Assembly: GCF_019599465.1 (NCBI RefSeq)
Contig: NZ_RKLR01000002.1
Span: 558,001-622,000 of the forward strand
Length of the DNA stretch: 64,000 nt
Source: Haloarcula rubra
GTDB lineage: Archaea; Halobacteriota; Halobacteria; Halobacteriales; Haloarculaceae
Direction: 5' to 3'
Under the pieces are notes generated by a model that worked only from the letters and a program-made list of their open reading frames with translations, had not been told where the DNA came from and did no database searches. Below, one piece after another: positions 8,292-18,509 of this stretch (within the stretch, counting starts at the first letter, position 1; the number at the start of each line of letters is the position of its first letter). The position numbers and the translations under genes were made by a program.

Positions 8292-8813
8292 TCAGACGAT
8301 GGAGTCCGGTCGCGTCGCGAAGTAGTTGAACACCGCGCCCAGACCGATGCCGTAGACGACGTGGGCCGCCAGCGTCAGCACGGCGTACAGCACCAGCGCC
8401 AGTCCGGACTGGCCGGTGTAGAACGCGAGGACGAACCCCGTCCACATCGCCGCACCGAAGAAGGCCCCCGAGATGGGGTCGGACTGTCCCGGGAGGTACT
8501 CTTTCAGCGACGCGAACAGGAGCGGCCACGGGAACATCCCGCCGCCGAGGAACATGACGTACCCGAACAGTACTTCGGGAACGTAGCCGGTCAGCCCCAC
8601 GAGTTCGGTGAGGATAGCGAAATCGGAGAGGCTGAACGCGCCCAGCGACTGCGCGATGAGGAAGACGACGCTCATCATCGCCGTGCCGACCAGTCCACCG
8701 GCCGCACCGACGACGCCGTCGGCGAGGATGCCTCGCAGATTGTCGAACTCCTCGCTCTCCGCGACCGAGTCGTCGTTCATCGGGTCTTCGACCCCCGGTG
8801 ACGTGTCTGCCAT
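8292..8813 (-). CDS. Membrane protein divergent from the cox operon (DUF6789-like)
   Basis: A 173-residue protein with four to five hydrophobic segments after an acidic N-terminal cytoplasmic tail: VVGAAGGLVGTAMMSVVF, the VGLTGYVPEVLFGYVMFLGGGMFP region, ISGAFFGAAMWTGFVLAF and ALVLYAVLTLAAHVVYG. Proteins of this type often lie beside cytochrome oxidase genes in haloarchaea, suggesting a role in oxidase assembly or respiratory membrane function, but no activity is known. I chose ATG 8813 (MADTSPG) over the ATG at 8828 because an A/T box (8836-8844) is centred 27 bases before 8813. It is divergent from coxB with a 120-base shared promoter region. Confidence 0.72.
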   Translation of the reverse strand: MADTSPGVEDPMNDDSVAESEEFDNLRGILADGVVGAAGGLVGTAMMSVVFLIAQSLGAFSLSDFAILTELVGLTGYVPEVLFGYVMFLGGGMFPWPLLFASLKEYLPGQSDPISGAFFGAAMWTGFVLAFYTGQSGLALVLYAVLTLAAHVVYGIGLGAVFNYFATRPDSIV

Positions 8814-8835
8814 GTTGTGTTGTACCATACCAATG

Positions 8836-8844
8836 AATAAAAAA
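8836..8844 (-). promoter_or_regulatory. TATA-like box for the cox-adjacent membrane gene
   Basis: The run AATAAAAAA (plus-strand reading) is centred about 27 bases before the ATG at 8813 on the minus strand. A second A/T box, TAATATG at 8902-8908, is about 27-30 bases before the coxB ATG on the plus strand, so the 120-base gap holds two divergent promoters. Confidence 0.5.
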
Positions 8845-8933
8845 GTTCGCGCACACGTTCGGGTAACGCACTGCATATGTAAGCGAACTGTCCACAATAC
8901 CTAATATGAGGTGCAAAAAATCATGAGGAAACG

Positions 8934-9689
8934 ATGGGCCACTTGGTACCACACGCCGTGGTCGGCGTCCCACTCCACGGGGGCGACGTCAGGGCACCGG
9001 CGGACGTGTTCAACAGTATCTTCGAGGTGTTTCTCGTCCTCGGGACGGCCGTCGGCGTCCTCGTGGTGACGTACACGCTGTATCACGCCATCAAGTATCG
9101 CGAGACGGCGGGCGAGGACCCCTACGCCGACAAGGTCGAACGCCCGTCGATGGGTGAGATGCCCACCGGCGGGTCGGGGGGGCGGAAGGTGTTCTACTCG
9201 TTCGGCATCAGCGCCATCATCGTCGTCTCGCTCATCGCGTGGACGTACAGTTCGCTGGCCTACGTCGAGGACGGTCCCACGATAGAGGGCGAGGAGGACA
9301 TCACCGTTCAGGTCGAGGGGTTCCGCTTCGGGTGGGCGTTCATCTACCCGAACGGCCACGAGACGTCGACTCTGAAGGTGCCTCGGAACCGGGTGGTCAG
9401 ATTAGAGGTGACCTCGCGGGACGTGTTCCACAACTTCGGTATCCCCGAGTTGCGGGTCAAGACCGACGCCATCCCGGGCCAGACCACCGACGCGTGGTTC
9501 ACCACGAGCGAGACGGGGACGTATCAGGCGAAGTGCTACGAACTCTGTGGGAGCGGTCACTCCGTGATGGTCTCCCCCGTCGAAGTGCTGCCACAGGACG
9601 AGTACCAGTCGTGGTACGCCGGGACTAACGGGACCGAGAACGGGTCGTCGAACCAGACTGCCGCCAGCGTGGGAGGTGCCCCGGCATGA
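8934..9689 (+). CDS. coxB: Cytochrome c oxidase subunit II (CuA subunit)
   Basis: A 251-residue membrane-anchored subunit that takes electrons from a blue-copper or cytochrome donor and passes them to heme a. There are two N-terminal membrane segments (about 25-50 and 85-105), then an extracellular cupredoxin domain. The CuA ligands are all visible: a His in RDVFHNFGIPELRVK, and CYELCGSGHSVM giving C-x3-C-x3-H-x2-M. The Asn/Thr/Ser-rich tail is exposed. It overlaps the coxA-C fusion by four bases (ATGA), so it is the first gene of a cox operon. ATG 8934 was chosen for its distance from the TAATATG box. Confidence 0.93.
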   Translation: MGHLVPHAVVGVPLHGGDVRAPADVFNSIFEVFLVLGTAVGVLVVTYTLYHAIKYRETAGEDPYADKVERPSMGEMPTGGSGGRKVFYSFGISAIIVVSLIAWTYSSLAYVEDGPTIEGEEDITVQVEGFRFGWAFIYPNGHETSTLKVPRNRVVRLEVTSRDVFHNFGIPELRVKTDAIPGQTTDAWFTTSETGTYQAKCYELCGSGHSVMVSPVEVLPQDEYQSWYAGTNGTENGSSNQTAASVGGAPA

Positions 9690-12244
9690 GCGACGCCCAC
9701 GACCACGGCCTGCCGCCCAAATCCTCGGTCAGTAGGTGGTTCCTCACGACCAACCACAAGGACATCGGCGTCCTGTATCTCATCACCGCCCTCTTCTTCC
9801 TCGTGTTCGGCGGCCTGCTGGCACTGCTCTTCCGTCTGGAACTCATCACGCCCGGCGCGGACCTGCTTGGGTCACTGGGGTACAATCAGGCCGTCTCGAC
9901 GCACGGTCTGTTGATGGTGTTCTGGTTCATCTCGCCCTTTGCCTTCGGGTTCGCCAACTACGTCGTCCCCCTGCAGATCGGGGCCGACGACCTCGCGTTC
10001 CCGCGCCTGAACGCGCTGTCGTACTGGCTGTACCTCTTCTCGGGGGTCCTGATGGGCGTCTCCTTCTTCCAGGGGACCACCTTCGCGGGCGGGTGGACGA
10101 TGTACGCGCCGCTCAATACCCCGGCGTACATCCCGGGTGAGGGACTCGGTGCGACGTCGGTCGTGCTGGCGCTCATCATGTTCACCGCCGCCGTCACGCT
10201 GGGGTCGGTGAACTTCCTGACGACGATGTACCGGATGCGCGCCGAGGGCCTCCGGATGCGGGACATCCCCATCTTCTCGCTGTCTATCAACCTCACCGTC
10301 TGGATGATGCTGTTCGCGTTCGCGGCGCTACTGGCCGCGCTGATGATACTGGCCTCGGACCACATCCTCGGGACGACGTACTTCCAGTTCGCCAACGACG
10401 GGTCGACGCTGGCCACCGACGCCGACAACCCGGGTGCCTCCCTCTTGTGGGCGCACCTGTTCTGGTTCTTCGGCCATCCGGAGGTGTACATCGTCTTCTT
10501 CCCGGCGCTGGGCGTGATGGCCGAGTGCTTCCAGACGTTCACCGGGCGACGGCTGGTGGGTCGCAAGTGGTTCATCATCTCGATGGTGCTGGTCGCCATC
10601 CAGAGCTTCGTCGTCTGGATGCACCACATGTTCCTCACGGGCATCAACCTCCCAATCAAGACCATCTTCATGGCGACGACCATCGGCATCTCCCTGCCGT
10701 TCGACCTGATGGTCTTCTCGCTCATCTACACGATGGCGAAAGGGCGGGTCCGGTTCACGACGCCGTTCCTGTTCTCGCTGGGCGCGCTGATACTGTTCAT
10801 CGTCGGCGGCATCACCGGCGTCTTCCTCGGCGCTATCGTCCTCGACTACCAGTTCCGCGGTACCTACTGGGTGGTCGCGCACTTCCACTACGTGATGGTC
10901 TCCGGGGCGACAGCCCTGTTTGGCGGCCTCTACTACTGGTACCCGAAGATAACCGGGAAGATGTACGACGAGACACTCGGGAAGATACACTTCGCGGTGT
11001 ACTTCGTCGGGTTCAACCTGCTGTACTTCCCGATGTTCGTCGCGTGGGAGACGCCGCGCCGGGTGTTCGAGTACTCCCGCGACCTCCAGATCTGGCACTC
11101 GATGGCCACCGTCGGCGGGTTCATCCTCGGCGCGAGCATGCTCATCATGTTCTACAACCTGTTCGTCTCACTGTGGCGCGGCGAGGACGCGGGCGACAAC
11201 CCGTGGGACTACGCGACGACGGCGGAGTGGGCCGTCTCCTCGCCGCCGCCGCTGGAGAACTTCCCCGGCGTCCCGACGTACGCCGACGGGTCGCTGTCGT
11301 TCATGGACGACGCGGAAGTCGCCCGGCGGACGAGCGGGTCTGGCGGCAGCGGCGTGGCCGCGGACGGCGGGACGGCGGCCGACGGCGGCACCGCTTCCGT
11401 GACGACGGCGGCCACCGCGACGCCGGCGTCGCCCGCCCACGAGACGGCCGGCGAGGAACACGCGAGCCACGCCAGTTTCTGGCCGTTCCTCGTCAGCCTC
11501 GGCGGGTTCGTCGCGTTCCTCGGTCTCTCGGGCGTGCGCACGGGGAGCGTCGTCTACGTCTCGATGGCGGCCGTCGGCGGCCTCGCGACGTTCGGGGCGC
11601 TGTTCGGGATGACCCGGGAACCGTTCCACGCGCCGGAGATGCCTATCGCCGAGCGGTGGCCCTTCGACAGCGTCGAGAAGATGAAACTCGGGATGTGGAC
11701 GTTCCTCGCCAGCGACATCGTCCTGTTCGGCGCGTTCATCGGGTCGTACGCCTTCGTCCGGGTCGCCTACGGGTGGTCCGAGTGGCACCACGACCTCATC
11801 CCGGCCGAACACGTCACGATGCCGGGCCTCATCAACACCTATCTCCTGCTCACGTCGAGTTTCCTCGTCGTGCTGGCGATGGTCGCCGCCGAACGCGAGA
11901 GCAAGAAGGGGACGACGGCGGCACTCGCGGGGACGTTCGCGCTCGGCGTCGGGTTCCTCGTCAACAAGGGACTGGAGTGGCAACACCTGTTCCACATCCA
12001 CACCGAGATGTTCCCTAACGGGTGGAACCTCTCGACGAACATCGCCTCGTCGACGTTCTACCTCACGACCGGTCTCCACGGCGCCCACGTCACTATCGGC
12101 CTCGTCATCTGTGCGTACATGACCTATCGGGCGTGGAACGGGGCGTATCAGGGCGACGACAGGGCCATCGAGTACTTCGGGTTGTACTGGCACTTCGTGG
12201 ACATCGTCTGGCTGTTCCTGTTCCCGCTGTTCTACATCCTCTGA
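9686..12244 (+). CDS. coxAC: Cytochrome c oxidase subunit I-III fusion
   Basis: An 852-residue fusion. Residues 1 to about 540 are the heme-copper oxidase subunit I with 12 membrane segments. Visible ligands are STHGLLMVFW (low-spin heme His), FGHPEVYIVFFP (CuB His with the cross-linked Tyr), WMHHMF (two CuB His) and HFHYVMVSG (heme His pair), so it is an A-type, proton-pumping catalytic subunit. A Ser/Thr/Gly/Ala-rich linker (about 545-600) joins a subunit III domain (about 600-852) with EMPIAERWPF, LNKGLEWQHL-type helices and FYLTTGLHGAHV. The fusion is seen in several archaea and bacteria. It is followed after nine bases by a subunit IV gene. Confidence 0.93.
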   Translation: MSDAHDHGLPPKSSVSRWFLTTNHKDIGVLYLITALFFLVFGGLLALLFRLELITPGADLLGSLGYNQAVSTHGLLMVFWFISPFAFGFANYVVPLQIGADDLAFPRLNALSYWLYLFSGVLMGVSFFQGTTFAGGWTMYAPLNTPAYIPGEGLGATSVVLALIMFTAAVTLGSVNFLTTMYRMRAEGLRMRDIPIFSLSINLTVWMMLFAFAALLAALMILASDHILGTTYFQFANDGSTLATDADNPGASLLWAHLFWFFGHPEVYIVFFPALGVMAECFQTFTGRRLVGRKWFIISMVLVAIQSFVVWMHHMFLTGINLPIKTIFMATTIGISLPFDLMVFSLIYTMAKGRVRFTTPFLFSLGALILFIVGGITGVFLGAIVLDYQFRGTYWVVAHFHYVMVSGATALFGGLYYWYPKITGKMYDETLGKIHFAVYFVGFNLLYFPMFVAWETPRRVFEYSRDLQIWHSMATVGGFILGASMLIMFYNLFVSLWRGEDAGDNPWDYATTAEWAVSSPPPLENFPGVPTYADGSLSFMDDAEVARRTSGSGGSGVAADGGTAADGGTASVTTAATATPASPAHETAGEEHASHASFWPFLVSLGGFVAFLGLSGVRTGSVVYVSMAAVGGLATFGALFGMTREPFHAPEMPIAERWPFDSVEKMKLGMWTFLASDIVLFGAFIGSYAFVRVAYGWSEWHHDLIPAEHVTMPGLINTYLLLTSSFLVVLAMVAAERESKKGTTAALAGTFALGVGFLVNKGLEWQHLFHIHTEMFPNGWNLSTNIASSTFYLTTGLHGAHVTIGLVICAYMTYRAWNGAYQGDDRAIEYFGLYWHFVDIVWLFLFPLFYIL

Positions 12245-12253
12245 GGTGACATC

Positions 12254-12520
12254 ATGGACTGGAAAGGATACACCGTCATATACGTCGTGTTGTTCGTCTT
12301 CGCAACCGCACAGGCCGTCGTCGAGTTCGCCGGCCTCGTCGACAGCGCCTACTGGGTGGCCTTTGGGGTCATCATGGTGCTGTCGGTCGTCAAGGCCGTC
12401 GGCGTCGCCGCCTACTACCAGCACCTGCGCTGGGAACCCCGGTCGGTGACGTACCTCGTGCTGGGCGGGACCGTCGCCGCCCTCGCGCTGACCGCCGCCG
12501 CCGCGTACTCCATCGTCTGA
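12254..12520 (+). CDS. coxD: Cytochrome c oxidase subunit IV-like small membrane protein
   Basis: An 88-residue protein with three hydrophobic segments: YTVIYVVLFVFATAQAVVEF, VAFGVIMVLSVVKAVGVAAYY and TYLVLGGTVAALALTAAAAY. The second ends YYQHLRWEPR, matching the prokaryotic subunit IV (COX4_pro) pattern of a short membrane protein with a conserved K-A/Y-x-H-L motif. It stabilises the oxidase complex and is not catalytic. Location directly after the I-III fusion supports the call. Confidence 0.85.
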   Translation: MDWKGYTVIYVVLFVFATAQAVVEFAGLVDSAYWVAFGVIMVLSVVKAVGVAAYYQHLRWEPRSVTYLVLGGTVAALALTAAAAYSIV

Positions 12521-12553
12521 CCGGGGGAGGCCGTCCCGCTCCGGTCGTCTGGG

Positions 12554-13420
12554 TCACCAGACGAGCACCGCCGCCAGCAAGGCGAGGCCGACGGCCCCGA
12601 AAGCGAGGCCCGTCAGGATGACACCGGTCCCGCCGCCTCCAGCGTCTAGCGGTTCTGCAGAGAGCCGGAGCGGGGTCTCGTCGCCGCCGGTGAGGACCAT
12701 CTCGTCGGGGTGGCCGGCGGCGGTGTCGGCGTCGGCCCGCCGGGTGACCGTCCCGAGGACGCTCACCTCGTCGCCCGGCCGGAGCCACCCTTCCCGATAG
12801 CGCCGCCGACTCTCGTCGACGGTCGGCGTCGACGCCATCGGGTCGGTGGAGAGGCCGTCGGTCGCGTCGAGGAACCGCGCCAGTCGCGGCGGTGGCGCCT
12901 CTCCGTAGTCGGTCTCGAGGTGCGTGTCGAAGCGTTCGAATCGGCACCTGACCTCGGGCGTCGAGACGCCCGCCGACACCAGCACGCTCTCGGGTGTGAA
13001 CACGTCCTCGGTCGCGTTCCCGACCACGTGGTCCCCGACGTCGACCAGTAGTCGGCCGCCGTCGACGTCGACGGCGAACGGGACGCTCGTGACGCCCCAC
13101 GCGGCCTGCTCCCACGTGGTGTCGGCCGGTGTGTCGTACTGCTCCTCGATCTCGTAGCCGGCCAACACGCACTCGCGGTCGGCGACTGGCGAGGCGAGCG
13201 TCCCGTCGGCCGTCGCCGTGACCGTCCCACGGACCCGTGCGAGGGTTCCCGGCTCTGCCTCCTCCGGCGAGACGGGGTCGGCGTCGGCGAGCAACGCCGC
13301 CGTCCGGCGCTGGTCCCACCCGAAGTAACACAGGAGGCCGCCACAGACGAGTAGCAGGGCCCCGCCACCGAGCGCCACTTCCTCGAGAACGGCGACGAGC
13401 CAATCGGGCAGCACCACCAT
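12554..13420 (-). CDS. GIDE-domain-like membrane protein
   Basis: A 288-residue protein with an N-terminal membrane segment (about 12-35) and a C-terminal one (about 268-288). Between them is a domain resembling GIDE/MULAN: GTVTATADGTLASPVADRECVLAGYEIEEQ near 65-100, then a second half ending RPGDEVSVLGTV. In eukaryotes this domain precedes a RING finger; archaeal and bacterial forms lack RING and have no known function. I chose the ATG at 13420 rather than a GTG six bases upstream because an AATACG box lies about 27 bases before it. It is convergent with coxD. Confidence 0.65.
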   Translation of the reverse strand: MVVLPDWLVAVLEEVALGGGALLLVCGGLLCYFGWDQRRTAALLADADPVSPEEAEPGTLARVRGTVTATADGTLASPVADRECVLAGYEIEEQYDTPADTTWEQAAWGVTSVPFAVDVDGGRLLVDVGDHVVGNATEDVFTPESVLVSAGVSTPEVRCRFERFDTHLETDYGEAPPPRLARFLDATDGLSTDPMASTPTVDESRRRYREGWLRPGDEVSVLGTVTRRADADTAAGHPDEMVLTGGDETPLRLSAEPLDAGGGGTGVILTGLAFGAVGLALLAAVLVW

Positions 13421-13501
13421 CGTCACGACAGATTGTGCGACAAATGCGTATTTGAACGTTGGGGCTCGGGCTGTCAGCGGGCCACCGTCGACGCCGAGGG
13501 C

Positions 13502-13945
13502 TCACCCCATCAACAACTGGGCGGTCACGGCGACCAGAAAGAGGACGCCGGCCACCGTCGCGGACTCGGCGACGGCCAGCGACCGTGGGTGGCCCCGTCG
13601 CGTGGCGGAGAGGTAGACGCCGAGCAGGAGGTAGCCCACGAGGACGAGCCCGCCGGCCACGGCGACGGCCAGACCCGCCGCGGCCTGCATCTCGACCGGG
13701 CCCGAGACGACGAGGACGACACCGCCGACGAACCCGACGACGAGCAGCGTGAACGCCACGGCGAGCACTCGCGGGTCGTCGGACAGCGTTCCGAGTTGCG
13801 TCTCCCCCTCGCCGCCGTGTGCCCAGCCGATGGACTCGGCGCTCGGCGAGTAGTGATACCAGCCGCGACTCCGTGCCACCCAGCCCAGTACCGCGACCAC
13901 GAACAGCCCCATGACCGCCGTGCTCACGAGAAACGCGGTCGTCAT
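13502..13945 (-). CDS. Haloarchaeal small membrane protein, function unknown
   Basis: A 147-residue protein with four predicted membrane segments: the N-terminal FLVSTAVMGLFVVAVLGWV, VLAVAFTLLVVGFVGGVVLVVSG, AAAGLAVAVAGGLVLVGYLLLGV and ATVAGVLFLVAVTAQLL. A soluble loop GWYHYSPSAESIGWAHGGEGETQ separates the first two. ATG 13945 is supported by a TTATCA box centred about 27 bases upstream; the longer version would start at 13960, too close to that box. No recognised family. It lies 81 bases before the GIDE-like gene on the same strand. Confidence 0.65.
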   Translation of the reverse strand: MTTAFLVSTAVMGLFVVAVLGWVARSRGWYHYSPSAESIGWAHGGEGETQLGTLSDDPRVLAVAFTLLVVGFVGGVVLVVSGPVEMQAAAGLAVAVAGGLVLVGYLLLGVYLSATRRGHPRSLAVAESATVAGVLFLVAVTAQLLMG

Positions 13946-13981
13946 GGTATGGCAGTACATGACACTCCATGATAACTGTTT

Positions 13982-14128
13982 GTGCCGTTTCGTGGGTCGT
14001 GGCGGGGTCCGGGCCCGGTTAGAAGTGTCGGGGAACCGTACGCACCGTCGACGGGTATCGAGGGTGACGCCTCGAACCCGGCCGTCCTCGAACGGGCCGA
14101 CGACGTGGCGGACCTGCTGCGCGGTTAG
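13982..14128 (+). pseudogene. Possible 3' remnant of a protein gene
   Basis: A short open frame, too small for a confident gene, reads GIEGDASNPAVLERADDVAD near its end with good GC-rich codon use. It stops at TAG 14126-14128, overlapping the stop of the convergent reductase gene. Typical convergent stop spacing suggests it is the 3' end of a formerly longer gene cut off upstream by the divergent membrane-protein promoter. No full-length start or upstream coding region is present. Parent family not recognised. Confidence 0.3.
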
Positions 14129-15036
14129 GCCTCGACGGGTCGTTCCGCGACGGTCTCGGACTCACTCAGCGCCCGACGGACGCTCTCTTCGAAGGGGGTC
14201 AGGTCCACGTCGACTATCGACCTGATGCTGTCGTCGGTGACGACCACGCGGTTGCGCAGGCCGTCGACCAGCGGTTTGGCGACGCTGACCGGCACGTCCG
14301 TCACGAGGCCGAGCCAGCGGGCCGACAGCCCCGGCGAGAGCACCGGAACCGGGACGATGATCGGCGGGCGCCCGAGCAGGAGTTTCGCCGTCGTCGTCAG
14401 TATCTCCTGATACGTCAGCACGTCGGGCCCACCGACTTCGTACGTCTGGCCGGCCGTCTCCGGGGTCTCTAGCACCCCGACGAGGTAGGCCACCACGTCG
14501 TCGACGTGGATGGGCTGACACTCCGTGCGGACCCACGACGGCGTCACCATCACCGGCAGGCGGGCCGCTAGCTGGCGGATTATCTGGAAGCTCGCGGACC
14601 CCTCGCCGATGACGATGGCCGCCCGGAGCGCGGTCAGCGCCGCCTCGCCGTCCCCGAGGACGTGTTCGACCTCGCGCCGGGACTGGAGGTGCTCCGAGAG
14701 GTCCTCGTCCTCCTCGTTGCCGAGGCCTCCGAGGTAGACGATACGGTCGATGTCCGCCGCGTCGACGGCGTCACGGAAGGTCCGGGCGGCCCGCCGGTCC
14801 CGTTCCTCGAAGTCCTCGCCGGCCTGCATCGAGTGGACGAGGTAGTAGGCGGCGTCGACGGACGGCAGCGTCAGGTCCGGGTCCAGCACGTCTCCCTCGA
14901 CGACGGAGACGCCGGCCGGCGCGTCGTAGCTGTCGGCGTCGCGGGTCATGGCGACCACCTCGTGACCCCGCGCGAGCAGTTCTGGCACGAGATGGCCACC
15001 GACGAAGCCGGTGGCTCCGGTGACGAGGACGCGCAT
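14125..15036 (-). CDS. NAD(P)-binding NmrA/NDUFA9-like reductase family protein
   Basis: A 303-residue atypical short-chain dehydrogenase. The N-terminus MRVLVTGATGFVGGHLVPEL holds the Rossmann glycine motif TGATGFVG. Then YYLVHSMQAGEDFEERDRRAA and RIVYLGGLG are typical of the complex-I NDUFA9/NmrA-like group (DUF2867-type relatives). The C-terminal YEVGGPDVLTYQEIL is the usual substrate-domain start. The family binds NAD(P)H; some members are regulators or quinone/isoprenoid-related reductases, so the substrate is open. The upstream neighbour is an ABC exporter on the same strand with a 71-base gap. Confidence 0.8.
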   Translation of the reverse strand: MRVLVTGATGFVGGHLVPELLARGHEVVAMTRDADSYDAPAGVSVVEGDVLDPDLTLPSVDAAYYLVHSMQAGEDFEERDRRAARTFRDAVDAADIDRIVYLGGLGNEEDEDLSEHLQSRREVEHVLGDGEAALTALRAAIVIGEGSASFQIIRQLAARLPVMVTPSWVRTECQPIHVDDVVAYLVGVLETPETAGQTYEVGGPDVLTYQEILTTTAKLLLGRPPIIVPVPVLSPGLSARWLGLVTDVPVSVAKPLVDGLRNRVVVTDDSIRSIVDVDLTPFEESVRRALSESETVAERPVEA

Positions 15037-15107
15037 ACCCCTAGATGTCGCTCCAGTGGCTTAATGGCGACCCACGAAACGGAGCGACGTGACGGCCCTC
15101 TCGCGGT

Positions 15108-17024
<1,917 letters not shown>

Positions 17025-17064
17025 GGTCCGTTCTCACGGGGTCGACGCGCAAAAGGCCGTCGGG

Positions 17065-17649
17065 CTACGCGACGCCCGCGGGCAGTTCCACCCGGTCGCC
17101 GACGCCGACGCCGGTCCGGTTGGCCCACCCGCGGTTCACCTCGAGGACGTACTTCCCGCGCCCCTCGTAGCGCTTCAGGTCGGACTCGCTGGTCCCTTCG
17201 GGCGGGAGCGGCGCGTGGTGAACGGTCGTGATGGTCCCGTTCGCGTCGACGAAGATGATGTCCAGTGGGAAGGACATGTTCCGCATCACGTAGGCGTACT
17301 CGCCTTCCTCATCGTGGACGAACAGCATCCCCTCGTTTGGCCCCATAGAGTCGGTCTTGCTCAGGCCCACGTACCGTTGTTCGAAGGTGTCGGCGATGCG
17401 AACCTCGACCGTCGCCAACCGCTCTGCGTCGTCGCGGACGGCGACGGTGGTGGCGTTCGCCGACCGGGTGGCCGTCTCGGTGGCCGTCCCGTTCGCCGTG
17501 CCGGTCGTCCCCTCGCGGACCGTCACCGTCCCCTCGTCGTACTCGCCGACGCCGAGGACGCCGACCCACGCGCCGCTCTGAAGCACGAGAACGCCGACGA
17601 CGAGGAGGCCGACGAGGCCGAGGACGGCGGCCAGCGGACGGCGGTTCAT
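17065..17649 (-). CDS. Membrane-anchored DUF192 protein
   Basis: A 194-residue protein with an N-terminal signal anchor (RRPLAAVLGLVGLLVVGVLVL) and a Thr/Ala-rich exposed linker (about 40-75). A DUF192 domain (about 80-190) shows VRIADTFEQRYVGLSKTDSM, GMLFVHDEEGEYAYVMRNM and FPLDIIFVDANGTI. The family is widespread in bacteria and archaea and small; the function is not established. The visible domain is complete. It probably shares a transcript with the ABC exporter downstream. Confidence 0.85.
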   Translation of the reverse strand: MNRRPLAAVLGLVGLLVVGVLVLQSGAWVGVLGVGEYDEGTVTVREGTTGTANGTATETATRSANATTVAVRDDAERLATVEVRIADTFEQRYVGLSKTDSMGPNEGMLFVHDEEGEYAYVMRNMSFPLDIIFVDANGTITTVHHAPLPPEGTSESDLKRYEGRGKYVLEVNRGWANRTGVGVGDRVELPAGVA

Positions 17650-17734
17650 ACCCGCTACTGAGGGACAGGGCGACGGTAAGGGTTCCGACCGAGAGAGAAA
17701 GCGTTATTCCTGCCGGTGGAAAATTTGGGGATGC

Positions 17735-17808
17735 GGGTCCGTGGTCTAGTTGGTTATGACGTGGCCTTTACAAGGCCGAGGCCGGTGGTTCGAATCCGCC
17801 CGGACCCA
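17735..17808 (+). tRNA. tRNA-Val (anticodon TAC)
   Basis: A 74-base cloverleaf: the acceptor GGGTCCG pairs with CGGACCC (17801-17807) and the discriminator is A. The anticodon stem GGCCT/AGGCC encloses TTTACAA, giving TAC. The T loop is TTCGAAT. No CCA encoded. Two further copies of its 3' end follow within 242 bases. Confidence 0.95.
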
Positions 17809-18050
17809 TACATTCTGCCGCGAACGAACCGTGAGCGGTGAATGTCTCTTCCGGGCGGTTCGAACTTCGGGAGTCGCGCGCAACGGAGTGAGCACGTCTC
17901 CCCCCAGTTCGAATCCGCCCGGACCCACTTCTGACGGCGACTGCGACGAACGGAGGTGAGGAGCCAGCGGCGTCTGTGTGGGATAGCGGATTCGCGCCCC
18001 GAAAGACGAGCGACGCGAGTCTTTCTCTGGTTCGAATCCGCCCGGACCCA
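17786..18050 (+). repeat. Three tandem copies of the tRNA-Val 3' tail
   Basis: The T-loop-to-end sequence TTCGAATCCGCCCGGACCCA occurs in the tRNA (17789-17808) and again, identical over 20 bases, at 17918-17937 and 18031-18050. The third copy matches over 23 bases including the preceding TGG. Copies are spaced 129 and 113 bases apart, with unrelated GC-rich filler between them and no gene. These are best explained as integration scars (att sites) of successive elements at tRNA-Val. Confidence 0.75.
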
Positions 18051-18158
18051 CTGAGTTCTCGCGGCGCTCACGCCGAGCGCTCTCCGTCGACGTCCCAGCC
18101 TGTTGCCCTGTCGACACCTGCCGAAAGTCACTTATTACGACCTGTGGTACCGCAAACC

Positions 18159-18278
18159 ATGATAGACGGCTCGACGTGTCCGAAGTGTAGCGGGCGCGTC
18201 TCGACGGACAACGGCACGGAGTACACCTGTGACGACTGTGGCGCGGAGTTCGACAGCGCCGACCTCTTCCTCCCGTAG
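18159..18278 (+). CDS. Very small zinc-finger protein (two CPxCG-type knuckles)
   Basis: A 39-residue protein, MIDGSTCPKCSGRV at the start and YTCDDCGAEFDSADLFLP at the end, so C-x2-C and C-x2-C form one four-Cys zinc site. It belongs to the group of haloarchaeal micro-proteins with CPxCG-related knuckles, several of which affect growth or stress traits in Haloferax; this one is not assigned to a characterised member. ATG 18159 is 27 bases after an A/T box CTTATTA (18131-18137), supporting a leaderless mRNA. It lies between tRNA-Val and tRNA-Phe. Confidence 0.8.
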   Translation: MIDGSTCPKCSGRVSTDNGTEYTCDDCGAEFDSADLFLP

Positions 18279-18366
18279 GTGGTGTGGTGACGCGCCTCGC
18301 GATTCGGCCGATGGCGGCGGGGTATCGAAATCCTTTTTTCTACCCTCGTCCTCGCACAGAGTGCGC

Positions 18367-18440
18367 GCCGCCTTAGCTCAGACTGGGAGAGCACTCGACT
18401 GAAGATCGAGCTGTCCCCGGTTCAAATCCGGGAGGCGGCA
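18367..18440 (+). tRNA. tRNA-Phe (anticodon GAA), host gene of the integrated element
   Basis: A 74-base cloverleaf: the acceptor GCCGCCT pairs with AGGCGGC (18433-18439), then discriminator A. The anticodon stem CTCGA/TCGAG has loop CTGAAGA, anticodon GAA. The T arm is CCCGG-TTCAAAT-CCGGG. The 3' end TCCGGGAGGCGGCA plus the next T is repeated at 47575-47589, so this gene is the attachment site of the element to its right and remains intact. Confidence 0.95.
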
Positions 18441-18441
18441 T
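18427..18441 (+). other. attL, left attachment site inside tRNA-Phe
   Basis: TCCGGGAGGCGGCAT, the end of the T arm and acceptor stem plus one following base, identical to 47575-47589. The crossover is expected within it. Confidence 0.75.
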
Positions 18442-18509
18442 ACCCTTCTCGGTTCACATGCCCGAACGACAATCCCCCTTAGCCAGGGGTCTGTCAGGGG
18501 GTGGTCGGC

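Noticed and set aside
10328-11098. Minus-strand frames under the cox I-III gene
   Set aside because: Shadows: no family, low-complexity composition, and the plus strand encodes an intact oxidase subunit.
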